From contig KN832872.1 in NCBI GenBank assembly GCA_000827325.1, positions 2,528,096 through 2,592,095 on the forward strand: a stretch of 64,000 nt of DNA, in the 5' to 3' direction. The notes under the pieces were generated by a model. It was not told the origin of the DNA and did not search any database. It saw only the letters and a program-made list of their open reading frames with translations. Both the position numbers and the translations under genes were made by a program. The stretch is from Oidiodendron maius Zn (lineage: Eukaryota > Ascomycota > Leotiomycetes > Myxotrichaceae). This document shows positions 34,337-44,794 of this stretch, piece after piece. How positions within the stretch are numbered: the stretch's first letter is position 1; every line of letters starts with the position of its first letter.

Positions 34337-36248
34337 GATGAGAGTATCCTGTCTTAGGGCGTGGGAAAATGATTGCCGTTCCTAGGTGTGACCTTTTTGA
34401 GTTGTGAGCCGTAGTGCTCTGTTAGCTCCTTCCGCTGGGGAGAAAAACTGTAGTAATTATACAGCAAGGATCACCCAGGATGTATCATATGGCATTGTTT
34501 ATATCCTCTCGTTTCGTGATTATAGCAGGAAGCAAGTAAGAGCAGGAGAAATTGCATTTTGGGGGAATTCTGAGCTGAGGCTATTCGTGTGGCTGAGTTT
34601 GCATTATTATCCAACAAATGGGGCTGTGCACAGGGCTTTTACCAGACCTACGAAGGTCGCGGCAAAAAGCTGTCGCACACCCTAAGTGGTGTACATAATC
34701 TTGTATAGAGGGTAAAATCGCCTTTTTCTGTGTAAATCTCGCTTGCGGCATTTACTTATTGTGGGTTACTGCACAATACAATGTTCTTCCTGCCTTTGAG
34801 CAGAGAACAAGACTTCCTGTTCCTTAATATCCCTTTCTACCCTTCTCCAGATGTCACCCACTCCTCTTCTCCTTCCTCGTAAAGGATTATCTCCTATCTC
34901 TGTCTAGACTATGACCTCAATCCTTTCTTCTTCGGCTTTATTCCGATCCAGATAAGCAGGACATCTCTTCTCTGGTCATGTGATACGATTCGCTGTGCAA
35001 TCTCCGTACAGTCGAAGCTCTGAAATATTGGTAATAACCGGGCTCTAATCTCATACTATGTACATATCCAGCTAGAGATATTCTTTAATATTCAGACAGA
35101 CACCTTCAATTCCATTCGCATGGCATTATCACGTGATTACTGGCTGACAATTCTTGTGCTAGTCTGGTGCGCGGAGTAAAATCAGCTTGGAATCAAAGGC
35201 GCTGCCACCTTCTAGACAAGGCATCAGTCGCGCCCACTCTCTTTGGCTTTGCGTGGTCTGCTCGGCCGAAACGTACGCCTAGCTGCTGTGCGACTTCTTG
35301 TCTGCACTTCAAAACGAACCCCTGAGCCGCAGGCAACAAGGTAGGTAGATTCTAGCCCACTGTAGAGCTGGCGCTTCGTCGAAACCTAGTTAAGATCCTG
35401 AAATTACAAAATAGTGTGCGTCGTAAGTAGAAAAGTTATAAAAAAGGGTATTGGACAGGCCTAATTTGGAGAGGCTGATAGCTGTGCTTAAATAGGGTAC
35501 CGCGCGCCTTTATAGCCTGCGCTCGGCCCGACCCTTTTTAAGCCCTGCCCCCCGATTTAGCCTACCGTACCTGGCAAGTTAGTGCGATTACGCACGAGCT
35601 TATTCAAAACCATACAGCCCAATCCGATTTTACTATATAGACAAAGCAACTCGGCTGTCACCATGTTGTTGCAGTGACCTATTTGTTTATCTGTCTCTGA
35701 ATCGAGCTTATTCTGGAGAGGTCTTGGTTCGAGCAATCTCGATTAATTAGAATTATATCAGGAAACTCATAGTCTATAATGTGTAAGTCTATTTAGGAGT
35801 GGATCTGTCTTAACAAGGATATTAAAATTAAGAATTTAATGGAAGGTATATTCAGGACTGCAGCCTTGTATAAATTGCGCTGTAGACTCTATTCGACTAC
35901 TATACTACTCAGCATATTTATTCCTTCCAGTAGTAAGTCAAAGTCTGCCAGAAATATAACCTGTTACTAATAGTGATAGTTAAACCAAAAAAATGCTCTT
36001 CCTGTACAGGCTTATATCTTCAAACAAACTAAAGGAGTTAATAGAGGATGACTCTAGGCTATAATTTATAAATCCACTATGATACAACAAGGTACAATTC
36101 TGCCCTGCTCTACAGGTCCCTATTTATCTGCTATACCAATTAAATGCTGATCTACCTGAAATTCCAGTAGAGGAGGGGAGTATTAGTCCTATACTAGCAG
36201 CTATTACTACTAATATAGAGGCCTTAGCTTATTAAACTTAAAGGGATA
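34337..36248. other. Intergenic, gene-poor; right part RIP-biased
   Basis: The left half (34,337-35,350) has ordinary composition and holds the NLR promoter. A plus frame at 34,404-34,685 has no motif and is not called. A CACGTGAT motif lies near 35,130. From about 35,750 the DNA becomes TA-rich with decayed repeat character. No gene seen. Confidence 0.4.
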
Positions 36249-36253
36249 TATAA

Positions 36254-36480
36254 TGTTGAACCGAGGTCAGGGCAATACACAGGTCGTAGCCGGATATCAA
36301 GGTGAAACTCAGTTATATTGACTATTGAGTGATACAGAGACAACTAAAGAGCACAGCTATGCTGGAGTAAGGACCCCTTTATATAGACCTATACAGCCTC
36401 TTATTGACTCACATGAACCCTCTGGATCCTAGATCCTGAATCCTGAAGGATGTGATATATGCTTGAGGCCCTGGTCAATA
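36254..36480 (+). repeat. Solo LTR2 with target duplication TATAA
   Basis: 227 bp, from TGTTGAACC to GGTCAATA, flanked by TATAA at 36,249-36,253 and 36,481-36,485. No internal retrotransposon sequence is attached, so this is a solo LTR left by LTR-LTR recombination. It lacks the hairpin block seen in the copies at 26.5 and 39.0 kb. Confidence 0.82.
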
Positions 36481-36485
36481 TATAA

Positions 36486-36996
36486 TAATATAGTAAATAT
36501 CCAATTAATATTTGACTTTCTGTTTTCCTATCTAAAATTTATTTTTAATCCTTCTAAGTACTTCTATCAAGAGAGTATAATAAGTAAGTCTAGAATTTAA
36601 CGATTGCTTTTACAAATATTAGGTAGGCTATACAACAAGAGGGTATAATAGTATCAGGAAAGCTAAGCAGGAAAATAATATATTAGATAAGAGTATCTTG
36701 GCTAGGAAGTCATATCTAGTTATAGTAAGTGCTTTATATACCTTAGTATCCTATCTCTTAGAGTACCTAGAGGCTCGACTTAGTATAGCAGGCTGCTTCA
36801 GTCAAAGCTGCCTAAATAGGTCCTAGAGTTCTATCCCTTTTAGCTTTATAAGCCTATTTCACGACCCTATATCTAGTTTAATTTATAGGAGATAGATATC
36901 TAAATATTAGATTAGGAGCTTACTTAGTTAAATCCTAAGCCCTTTCTAGGAGTCTATCGAAAAGCCTGTCTAAACAGGGAAAGAGGGTATATAATT
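36486..36996. other. TA-rich decayed DNA between two solo LTRs
   Basis: About 500 bp with many stops on both strands and RIP-like composition; no motif seen. Confidence 0.35.
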
Positions 36997-37252
36997 TCTT
37001 GAACTGAGGTCACATAGTGCACAGGTCGTAGTCAGGAATCAAGGTGAAACTCAGTGTTATATTAAGTGATGCAGAGACAACTAAAGTAAGAAGAGATTCA
37101 GGAGAACTAGAGCCTTTTATGCTCAACACTATACACTCAATTGAGTCACCAAATAGGCTCCCACTTAGTCACCCTATAGGCACCAGTGGGCAGCCTAGTA
37201 GGCAGCTGTATCGCATGTGTAGATATGCTTGAAGCCTTATACCAGCTCAACA
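36997..37252 (+). repeat. Solo LTR2 with target duplication TAATT
   Basis: 256 bp, TCTTGAACTGAGG to CAGCTCAACA, flanked by TAATT at 36,992-36,996 and 37,253-37,257. It shares the block from 'gagattcaggagaactagagcc' onward with the reverse-oriented copy at 38,787-39,090, so these two are closer to each other than to the copy at 36,254. Confidence 0.82.
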
Positions 37253-37415
37253 TAATTGCTATACTTCTTAACTAGAATATATCTAGATAGAGAGCAAGTA
37301 AGTATTAAACAAGAATCTCTAATTTAGGTTACTCTATAGTATAAAGCCGTTCCTATACTAAGGGGACTTCCTATATCTATCTAATAGTATAGAAAATATC
37401 GCTATACTCTGAAAA

Positions 37416-38096
37416 ATGTCTTCTTTCTATTATCCGCTAACAGTACAGGATTTTAAAATAGGAAATACAGATAATTCCGATAGTAATCCAGGTACAAGTG
37501 ACAATGAAGATAAGACAGTGAAGGAAAACAAGAAAGCTTATAAAGAAGCTTAAAGGATTAATAAACTTCCTGCCTTTGACTACTATAGCTATCTCTATCT
37601 ATAGCTAGATTGTAAGGAAGGCAAGATAAAGAGAAGATACAAAAAGCTTGTATATTATATCTATCCAGATAAAAACAACTTTAATAGGGCTAAAGAAGCC
37701 TTCCAAAGTAGGTTCAAGCACTCTCTTAACGATTCTCTAGGCATTTACAGTAAAGGCAGGACTCTTGGTTGCGTTCGCTATATTAAAAGACCCCTTGAAG
37801 AGAAAAAGTATAATAGCGCGAAGAGAGAGGAGAACAAGGCGCCCGATATCGACGTAGAAAAGATGTACAAAGAAGAATTCCACGAGAGCGCCTTTCCTGT
37901 CGCCAACCCGTTCATGGTCGAAGCAGTCCAGTTCGAGCTGGGATTTTACCTTAGACTGGGTACGGACGACTTTCCAAACGCGCAACAGAGCCCACTCCAA
38001 ATCCTACAAAATTTTATTACGGTGCCTCTTCAGTTTTACACTACTGCGTTACAGTACATGAATGCGACTGTGGGGGGGCGTCGATATTCCGGATAA
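37416..38096 (+). pseudogene. J-domain (DnaJ/Hsp40) protein, degenerate
   Basis: A 227-codon frame from ATG 37,416 to TAA 38,096 has two internal stops: TAA about 45 codons in, and TAG inside the J-domain. The J-domain is still readable at about 37,570-37,690: FDYYSYLYL, stop, LDCKEGKIKRRYKKLVYYI, then YPDKNN. The invariant His-Pro-Asp that activates Hsp70 is Tyr-Pro-Asp here; CAT-to-TAT would explain it. The rest (MYKEEFHESAFPVANPFMVE onward) is better preserved and more GC-rich than the N-terminal half, so damage is concentrated at the 5' end, next to the solo LTR. No functional Hsp70 co-chaperone is expected from it. Confidence 0.65.
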
Positions 38097-38097
38097 C

Positions 38098-38490
38098 ATG
38101 CGGACCACAGCTTCAGCCGCCTTAGGTCACTGGCGCTGGAAAGCACAACTGTGGACAGTCGCTATCTGAATCGGGATTGCAGGGATACTTTCACTATCTT
38201 CTGGTGGTATGGTACTCTGGATGCTTGTCCAAGATCCTATACCAGTCAAGTCCACCGCCTTTCCGCACATTGATATGGTCTCTCTTGCTGGTTCTGGGTG
38301 CCAGCTCAGCGACTCGAGGATCACGCTTGCCGACGTTGCGCGCACCAATGATCTTGCTAATATGAATACTCGTGAAATGATACAAGTTTTTCAAAAGACT
38401 AGAGGTTATCTCATACAGGCGGAGTGTACGACTGGGGCTCACGAGAACCCTCACATAGTATTTGTCGTCAGAAGTCCTCGCCCGAACTGA
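38098..38490 (+). pseudogene. Unknown membrane-anchored fragment
   Basis: Starts ATG at 38,098, two bases after the previous frame ends. It contains one in-frame TGA (GCT ATC TGA ATC) within a hydrophobic segment (TVAI, stop, IGIAGILSLSSGGMVLWML). After the stop the frame continues for about 100 residues to 38,490 with protein-like composition. It might be a downstream exon of the J-domain gene or a separate small gene. Not recognised. Confidence 0.4.
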
Positions 38491-38786
38491 TCGCTATCTG
38501 TAATAGATAGGTTATGATAATACCTGAAGAACCTACTTTCTGAGCGGGTTAGATTACATACTTAAAAATTGAACGCTGTATCTGCGAACCTTAAAAAGTC
38601 TGACATACGCTTCCGTACCTCTTCCCGAGTCAGAGGCTTTTGCAGCAGTTGTGCGATGTCCATTATATCTCTGTGTGTTTCTACCGACGAATATTTACCG
38701 TTCCCATAACGTCCGATGAGGTCGCATTGTTGGGAATAATACCTGAAATATAATATAAAGTGCCTTATATAAGCGAGTATAATATC

Positions 38787-39090
38787 TATTGACTAGGTCC
38801 TAGGGCTTCAGGCACATTTACACATACTACACATCTGCCTATTAGGCTGCCTACTGGTGACTATAAGGTAACCAGGTGGGAGCCTATTTGGTGACTCAAT
38901 TGAGTGTATAGTATTAAGCATAAAAGGCTCTAGTTCTCCTGAATCTCTTCTTACTTTAGTTGTCTCTACATCACTCTCTTTACCTACTGCTTTCGGCATT
39001 CTGCTATGCCGAAAGCCTATAGTCAATATAACTGAGTTTCACCTTGAGATCCAACTACAACCTGTGCACCTATATTGCCTCCGTTCAAGA
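38787..39090 (-). repeat. Solo LTR2, minus orientation, hairpin form, target duplication ATATC
   Basis: 304 bp; on the minus strand it runs from TCTTGAACGGAGG to GACCTAGTCAATA. ATATC flanks it at 38,782-38,786 and 39,091-39,095. A perfect 10-bp-arm hairpin (CTTTCGGCAT/ATGCCGAAAG) lies at 38,990-39,015. This is the best preserved member of the family in the window. Confidence 0.82.
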
Positions 39091-39295
39091 ATATCTGATG
39101 AAGTTGCTCTTCTAGACAGCTACTAGAGTTTAGAGAGGAAATAGAGACTGAAAATTTATATCCTTGACTATGGTATAGACTATTAGAGGGCGTCTAGGAC
39201 GCCTATAAACTAACCAAGCGATCGATTAAGGATAGTGCTAGGACACCTGGTATATACCGGGGGGCGTTGTACATTTGTCTGATTGCTGCTACAAG

Positions 39296-40063
39296 TTACG
39301 GCGAGACTATCTCCGGAGGACGGCGGTAGTACAGGCTCCAGTTATTCCATGAGTGTAATATAGCATAGAAGGTAGGCATTAGATGCTGATACCGCACCTT
39401 CATCCAACCGACATCATTCTGGGTCACGCCCTCGATAGGCGCCTTATGCTTGTGGATTCCTTCATCTCGCCCAAGGTACCATGACTTATCGATCACTTTA
39501 ACCCAGCCCTTCATCGTCACATCTAGCGCTGGCGGTGCTGGGGCATCATACATGATCGCATGCAGCGCCTCCTAGTCGACCTGTACGGCGTAACGGTAGC
39601 GTGGAGACTGTCCAATATGCACGATGCCTCCCTGATACTGCTGTTCCCTTGGGTAGGCCGTCAATGACCATTGTTGGAAATGGCGGCGAACGGTATCTGT
39701 AGTCGCTCCATCAAACGCTGCACGATCGTCAAGTACAGTAAGCGTGAATTTCTCTAGAATATCGCGGCCATTATAGAAATCAAATGATTCCTCCATATAG
39801 AGGCGCAGGCGCTGCAGGAATCCAGCCCAGTCAGTATCGCTATCGTAGGTAGTACGGTAAATCACAAACCCCCAGGTCTGGTGGTGGTCTTGCTGTAGCT
39901 GTCGCTCGATCCTATCGGCGGAGTTATTCTGCCAGGTCAACTGCGGGTTACGTGGCGATACATCCGGCGACTCCCTAATACGGCGCTGAGCGGCTTCAAG
40001 CCAGGCGGGTATTTGGGTACCGCCTTGCGTGGTATCTGGAGGTTCGTTGTTATTTGAAGCCAT
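39296..40063 (-). pseudogene. Conserved fungal hypothetical protein with one in-frame stop
   Basis: Starts MASNNNEPPDTTQGG at 40,063 and runs 255 codons to 39,296. The only interruption is TAG at 39,572-39,574 (GTC GAC TAG GAG; CAG-to-TAG would explain it). The middle part, WGFVIYRTTYDSDTDWAGF followed by DFYNGRDILEKFTLTVLDD, has the look of a large fungal paralogue family of unknown function, with conserved Trp, Tyr and Asp residues; this match is from memory only. If the stop is real the protein loses its last third. No membrane span or signal peptide seen. Confidence 0.55.
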
Positions 40064-41234
40064 TGCGATAGTTGATGTTGCTGGTAGAGGGTGTGCGAGG
40101 TGGATTCGGGCCTGCGTTACAGGGGCTACCAGGGGCTGACATAATTCGCTCTTCTAGATTTGTTTTCCCATCCTGGAAGGCGAATGGGGAAGGTTGCGGA
40201 CCCCAGAGAGAATCCACGGCAACCGACCTGAGCGAGAGAGAGAGATAATCTCTTAGGCTGAAGTCAAGTGACGACATGATGAATGCAATTCTGCCGATGC
40301 TCTCGCTACCAACTCAGGAAATGGAAGAAACCTCGAAAAGTCTCTGGAGATGCATTGAATTTCATGCCGGAACTCTATTCAGAATCACTCGAACAAGGCA
40401 CACTCTGTAGCTCGGCGGTACGGTACCTGTCGGCGAGACTGTACAGGGTGGATAAGATTCAAAAAAGAAATCTGTGAGACAATTCGTCATGTTTTGTCGA
40501 CCAAGGGTTAAGGATAATCGAATGAGTACCACCTTCAAGTTTTCAAATCTTTCTAGAGTGTATCTCAAATTGCCCCGGATGAGAGTAGAATTTTCAAGTA
40601 AATTCTGTACATACCTAGTCTCAAAATTGATACTGTAGGGGCAATGGATCCCGATCTGTGTTAGTCTTCATGATTTAATTCATCCTTGAGCGGTTAAGGT
40701 GGGCAGTTAGGGCGGCGGCGCAACCCAGGATCGGTCCGTTGGAACGGTAAGGCGAACTATTCAGGCTTTCCTGTGATCGCCAAGGTATGTTGCTTCCAAG
40801 ATAATACCGAGCAGACAGAGCAGAACACAGTCGCGCAGTCGATTGACTGGCAAGCAACACACGTCAGATAAACCCACCTACGGAGAAAGCATGACATTGG
40901 CCTATGCCCTCTCGTCTTTCTCAGAACTTAAGGACATTGGCCAATTCCTCCTGTTTCCTTTCCTTGATATCAGAATTGATTGATTATATTCACAAATTTT
41001 AAACAGTTCGATAACCTCTCTTTTTACGCTCCCTCCATAATTGTTCTTCCCTCCCCTTGATGAAGATTCACAGACGATATGGAACGATTCAAAAAGAAAT
41101 TTCTATCGCGTACGCGTACCAGCAATTGATAGTAACTAGCCTCTCTCAAATTTAAAGGATAGAGATGTTAAAAGGAAGGAAAAGAACGCGAAAAAGACCA
41201 AAGGCATTGTAGTAATTTCTCACGTGGTCCCCCA
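40064..41234. other. Intergenic, no gene supported
   Basis: Contains the 5' region of the previous gene and AT-rich spacer. Short frames on both strands at 40,283-40,568 and 40,675-40,860 have no motifs. Nothing else recognised. Confidence 0.35.
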
Positions 41235-41501
41235 ATGGCCCCGCTATCTGCGGAACACGCTCAATTATTGGTGGCAAATCATCCTGACTTGAAGCAAATC
41301 TGGATTTCAACTGCAGAAGCCTTGCTTCTCAGAAGAGGAGCGATAGAGAGACGGCAAGATATCAAGAAAAACGGACAAGTGGTGCATGAGTTGGTCCTTG
41401 ACGGGTTTACTGTGGCCGACGCGTTATTATATAGGCCAGCTACAGATAGTATACACAGGGAAGATGTTTCATTCGGATGGGGAGACCTGTTTAAATACTA
41501 G
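41235..41501 (+). CDS. Short hypothetical protein, 88 residues
   Basis: A single frame from ATG (context CCCCAATGGCC) to TAG. The composition is protein-like, with an amphipathic N-terminal half and a central motif VVHELVLDGFTVADALLYR. No signal peptide, membrane span or known domain. It may be a real small gene or one exon of a decayed gene. Confidence 0.35.
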   Translation: MAPLSAEHAQLLVANHPDLKQIWISTAEALLLRRGAIERRQDIKKNGQVVHELVLDGFTVADALLYRPATDSIHREDVSFGWGDLFKY

Positions 41502-41563
41502 AATAGAATAAATGATTGCAATAATAGTCCATATTTAATTCAGGTAGTATATATGGGTAGCTT

Positions 41564-42005
41564 TTAGACTTCTCGAAGTCCAAACGCTACAGCACCGCGT
41601 ATAAGTTCCCCGACTGTTACCTCAGACCTCCCTTTCGCATCTGAAGATCCATCGGCCGTAGGCGCCGTCTAAAGTGTTTTTGTTGTAGTCGTAGGAGTTA
41701 GTGTAGTTTACGCTGAAGTAGACCCACCGTCAGATCCAGCACCTGAATTACTGCCTGAACCCCCATTAGATCCACCACTTGAACTTCCGCCACGTGCACC
41801 TGCTATCACACCCTAAAGTAATGTAGGCGACATATTAGTTTCAATTCAAATCTTTATGTACTATAATAGTTCTATTTTAGGCCAAATATTTGACCGACGG
41901 GGTTCCCAATCGTCTATCGCAGTTCTTCCAGTATTATATAGGCGAGATTAAATCCAGCAAGAGTGTCAAGCAAGCCGTAGATCGGGCGCTCATGAATAGC
42001 TAGAT
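41564..42005 (-). pseudogene. Gly/Ser/Thr-rich coding remnant downstream of the STAND-like gene
   Basis: On the minus strand, 42,005-41,880 reads HYLAIHERPIYGLLDTLAGF and onward with one TAG. After a possible intron, 41,820-41,564 reads a Gly/Ser-rich then Thr-rich low-complexity segment ending in TVGELIRGAVAFGLREV and TAA, with two more stops. It is directly downstream of the gene ending at 42,026 and may be a former extension of it or a separate decayed gene. Confidence 0.3.
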
Positions 42006-42025
42006 AATGACTTCGTTAATCAATC

Positions 42026-43914
42026 CTATTCATTATACAAACTTGGGTCATCCATAGATCGAGCACTTTTAGTATCAATCCAAACATTCTTTAAGACCTC
42101 TTTCTCCTTTTTCAGCGTCTCCAAGCCATTAGCCTTTACTGTACTTGTTAACACTACTCTAGTTGCCCTAAATTGCAAGCTTAAATTTTGCAATAAAGGA
42201 ATAAGGTGATCTTTAACGGTGAACTCTTCATCATTATCCTTTCTGCACAGATCAAGTCTGTCGATGATAATATAAAGCTCCTTTCCTTGCTGCAGCAGTA
42301 TATCCTGTACAATTGCAAGGATATCAAAGAATAGATTCTGGGCTTCCCAGGAATCGCTGCCCAGTTCATTAAATCGCCTCGTGGACAGTATAGAGACGTT
42401 GCTAATCACTATTTGGTGGAAAGATTGCAACACCTGTACAATTAGGCGTTTGAGTACTAGTGCAGGTGTCCAGACCTGTTCCCAGTCATTACTACAAAAT
42501 ACGTAAGCGATCTCTAGAGACTCATTAAGAGACAGGGCGTCCAGGAGATCGACACTGAATGATGATACCCATGACGGGCCATTTGGGTACGATTCCGGAC
42601 CCGACAACCAAAATAGTGGGCGAGGGTCCTGGTTTTGCCATTCCTGGAATTGGATCTCAGATGTGTGGTATTCCCATAGATCCCGATCAGCTAGGTGGAT
42701 ACGCTGGCCATCGTTGAAATCTTTTTCTTTAATGGGATCATAGCGGACAGGTAGGAGGATATCAGCAAGCTTTTGGCAGCGGTGAATGGCTTTGTATCGT
42801 GTGAAAGCTTAGGATATTTAGCTTTGCTGTATAAAGTTGTGAAATTACTAACCAATGATGGCAGAGGCTTCTGGTGTGACTGGTGGAGCTGTGGAATGTT
42901 CATATAACTTGATGAGTACTGGTTTGATGCATATATTAGCTGCTGATTTAAGAAGCAATCCATCTCACCAAAATCCGATAGAGGAGATATGCTACCTTTT
43001 GCAATTTCCTCTGTTTTTGCTCTCTCTTCAAGAAGCAGAGCAAGGGAAGCGGCTGTCTGAAGATTATCGATCGTGTCAGCACATTGCTTGATATTTTCAT
43101 AATACGGCTGTAGCGGATCATTTGGCGCCGAGGCGAGTAGCAGTTTTACTGTTCCCAGTGCGTTATTATGTACTGCAGTCAAAAGTGCAAATCACAGGGC
43201 AATCATCTTACCAACATACAACTTCGCGGACAATCTGTCTGCAGCAATAACAAATTTTACTATAGCAGTACAAAATGCAAGAAATGCTGTTTGCATTTTT
43301 GGCGTTTTAATTGCGTTGTGATAGAATTCTTTCTGGGATATCATCTGGATGATACTCTGTAGGAAGTTCGAGAGCTTCTCATCTCGGTCACTCTTCTCTT
43401 TCACTCCCTATAGATATCAGTGCTAAAGATCAAAGACTCTTTGAAATACAGACATACTTTATAAATGAAGGTGACAACTGAAAACGCTGCTCGGTATTCT
43501 GGTGGCGCTATTTGGAGAACAGAGTTGAATAGACCAGTGAAAGCAAGTGCGAAGTTGACGAAGCCCTCCAAAATTGTATCGTCTTTTTCCCATCTCTTTT
43601 TTTTACCCCGATATCTTTCCTTCAGCCTTGAGAGAGATTCTTCAAGATCTTTTGGCTCGCAATTTTTCATGGCTTCTTCCTTTTCTTTTCGACTGAGCTT
43701 AGAAAAGTGCTCATCACGGACCTGCGTACATGTAGATCCAAGTACTTTGAGATGTGTTCTGCGATATCTCATCAGAATACGTTACTTCAGAGTTTACGCT
43801 ACGCACTCACTTTGGGGGTTGGAACCACTCGCTGTACATATCCCCAGTTCCATCTTCTAGTCGTTCCAATGTCTTCCTCCGTACTAGAGCAGGGGGTGTA
43901 GATAGGTCGTCCAT
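42026..43914 (-). CDS. STAND/NLR-like protein with a degenerate P-loop
   Basis: Five exons give 568 residues: 43,914-43,811, 43,758-43,458, 43,407-43,212, 43,172-42,849 and 42,807-42,026. Introns are 52, 50, 39 and 41 nt. Donors are GTGAGT, GTATGT, GTAAGA and GTAATT, and each junction keeps frame. The N-terminal helical region (LQIAPPEYRAAFSVVTFIYK to IVKFVIAADRL) resembles the arm-like domain found at the front of many fungal STAND proteins; the family number is not certain. The C-terminal half resembles their NTPase: FWLSGPESYPNGPSWVSSF lies where the Walker A loop should be but has no GKS/GKT, and LYIIIDRLDLC matches Walker B. No repeats follow. It is therefore probably a non-hydrolysing or regulatory relative rather than a full receptor. 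It is oriented head-to-head with the AAA ATPase gene, 880 bp apart. Confidence 0.65.
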
Positions 43915-44794
43915 TGCCTGTCTTCGGACGTGTTAATGAGAGCAAAACCCCCCGCGATTTAAAGGTCACCAAAATGTCCAGATATCATATTCTTGTGTAT
44001 AACACGTCGAGACGATTACCAGCAAGGCAGCTGTCTACTTGATAACTGCAGCAGAATAATTTGGGCTGGTTTGGTATCCCATTGTTGGATTTCCCTGGAC
44101 TAGGTCGCATGGAGGGGGACAAACAAGCCGTATACAAAATTAGTTTCATATCACATGTATGCACAGCCCACTGACATATGCACCCCCACCTTGTAAAGCA
44201 ATATTATGGTTGATTGGTCGGGTTCATTATGTCAAACACTGCCCAGCCTCCTTTAGGAAGCTATGCAGGAGTTCTATTAAGTCCTAACTCCCCGCGCACA
44301 ACATTTAATCGGTTACTTGTTTGCCTAATTTGCCTTGTCTGGCGATTCCGTGTTCGGTGTGTTGGGTACGTTAGGAGGCGTTGGGGTCGAAAATTTGCGC
44401 AGTTCTGGCCTGTACGAATCTGCCACGTCAATAGTCAACATCCCTGTAGGTGTCTTGTACAAATGGTCGTTTTCAGCCATAGGAGCTGAAAGATGCAACG
44501 CGCAGTTAGCCGAAGGCGCCGTACAGTACATAGCCCCATTTCTTTGATGGCTTACCAGAATGGCACAATTCTAGGTGCACTCACTTTCATTTTGTGGATG
44601 AATTTTGAATCGCAGGTCATGAAACACAAGTTATATCACCCCACCGAACATAAGTCTATTCTCGCTATATTGTGGATCATCAGTTGTTGATCAATTCATC
44701 AATCATATACCTCGATTTATCGCGCTGTCTGATATTCTAATCAAATTGTTGTCATTGGACTATCCGGCCGGCCACTTTCTGCCATCATCTTGCA
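43915..44794. promoter_or_regulatory. Shared upstream region of two divergent genes
   Basis: Separates the STAND-like gene (minus) and the AAA ATPase gene (plus). Overlapping frames occur on both strands around 44,325-44,690 without recognisable motifs. No specific promoter element identified. Confidence 0.35.
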
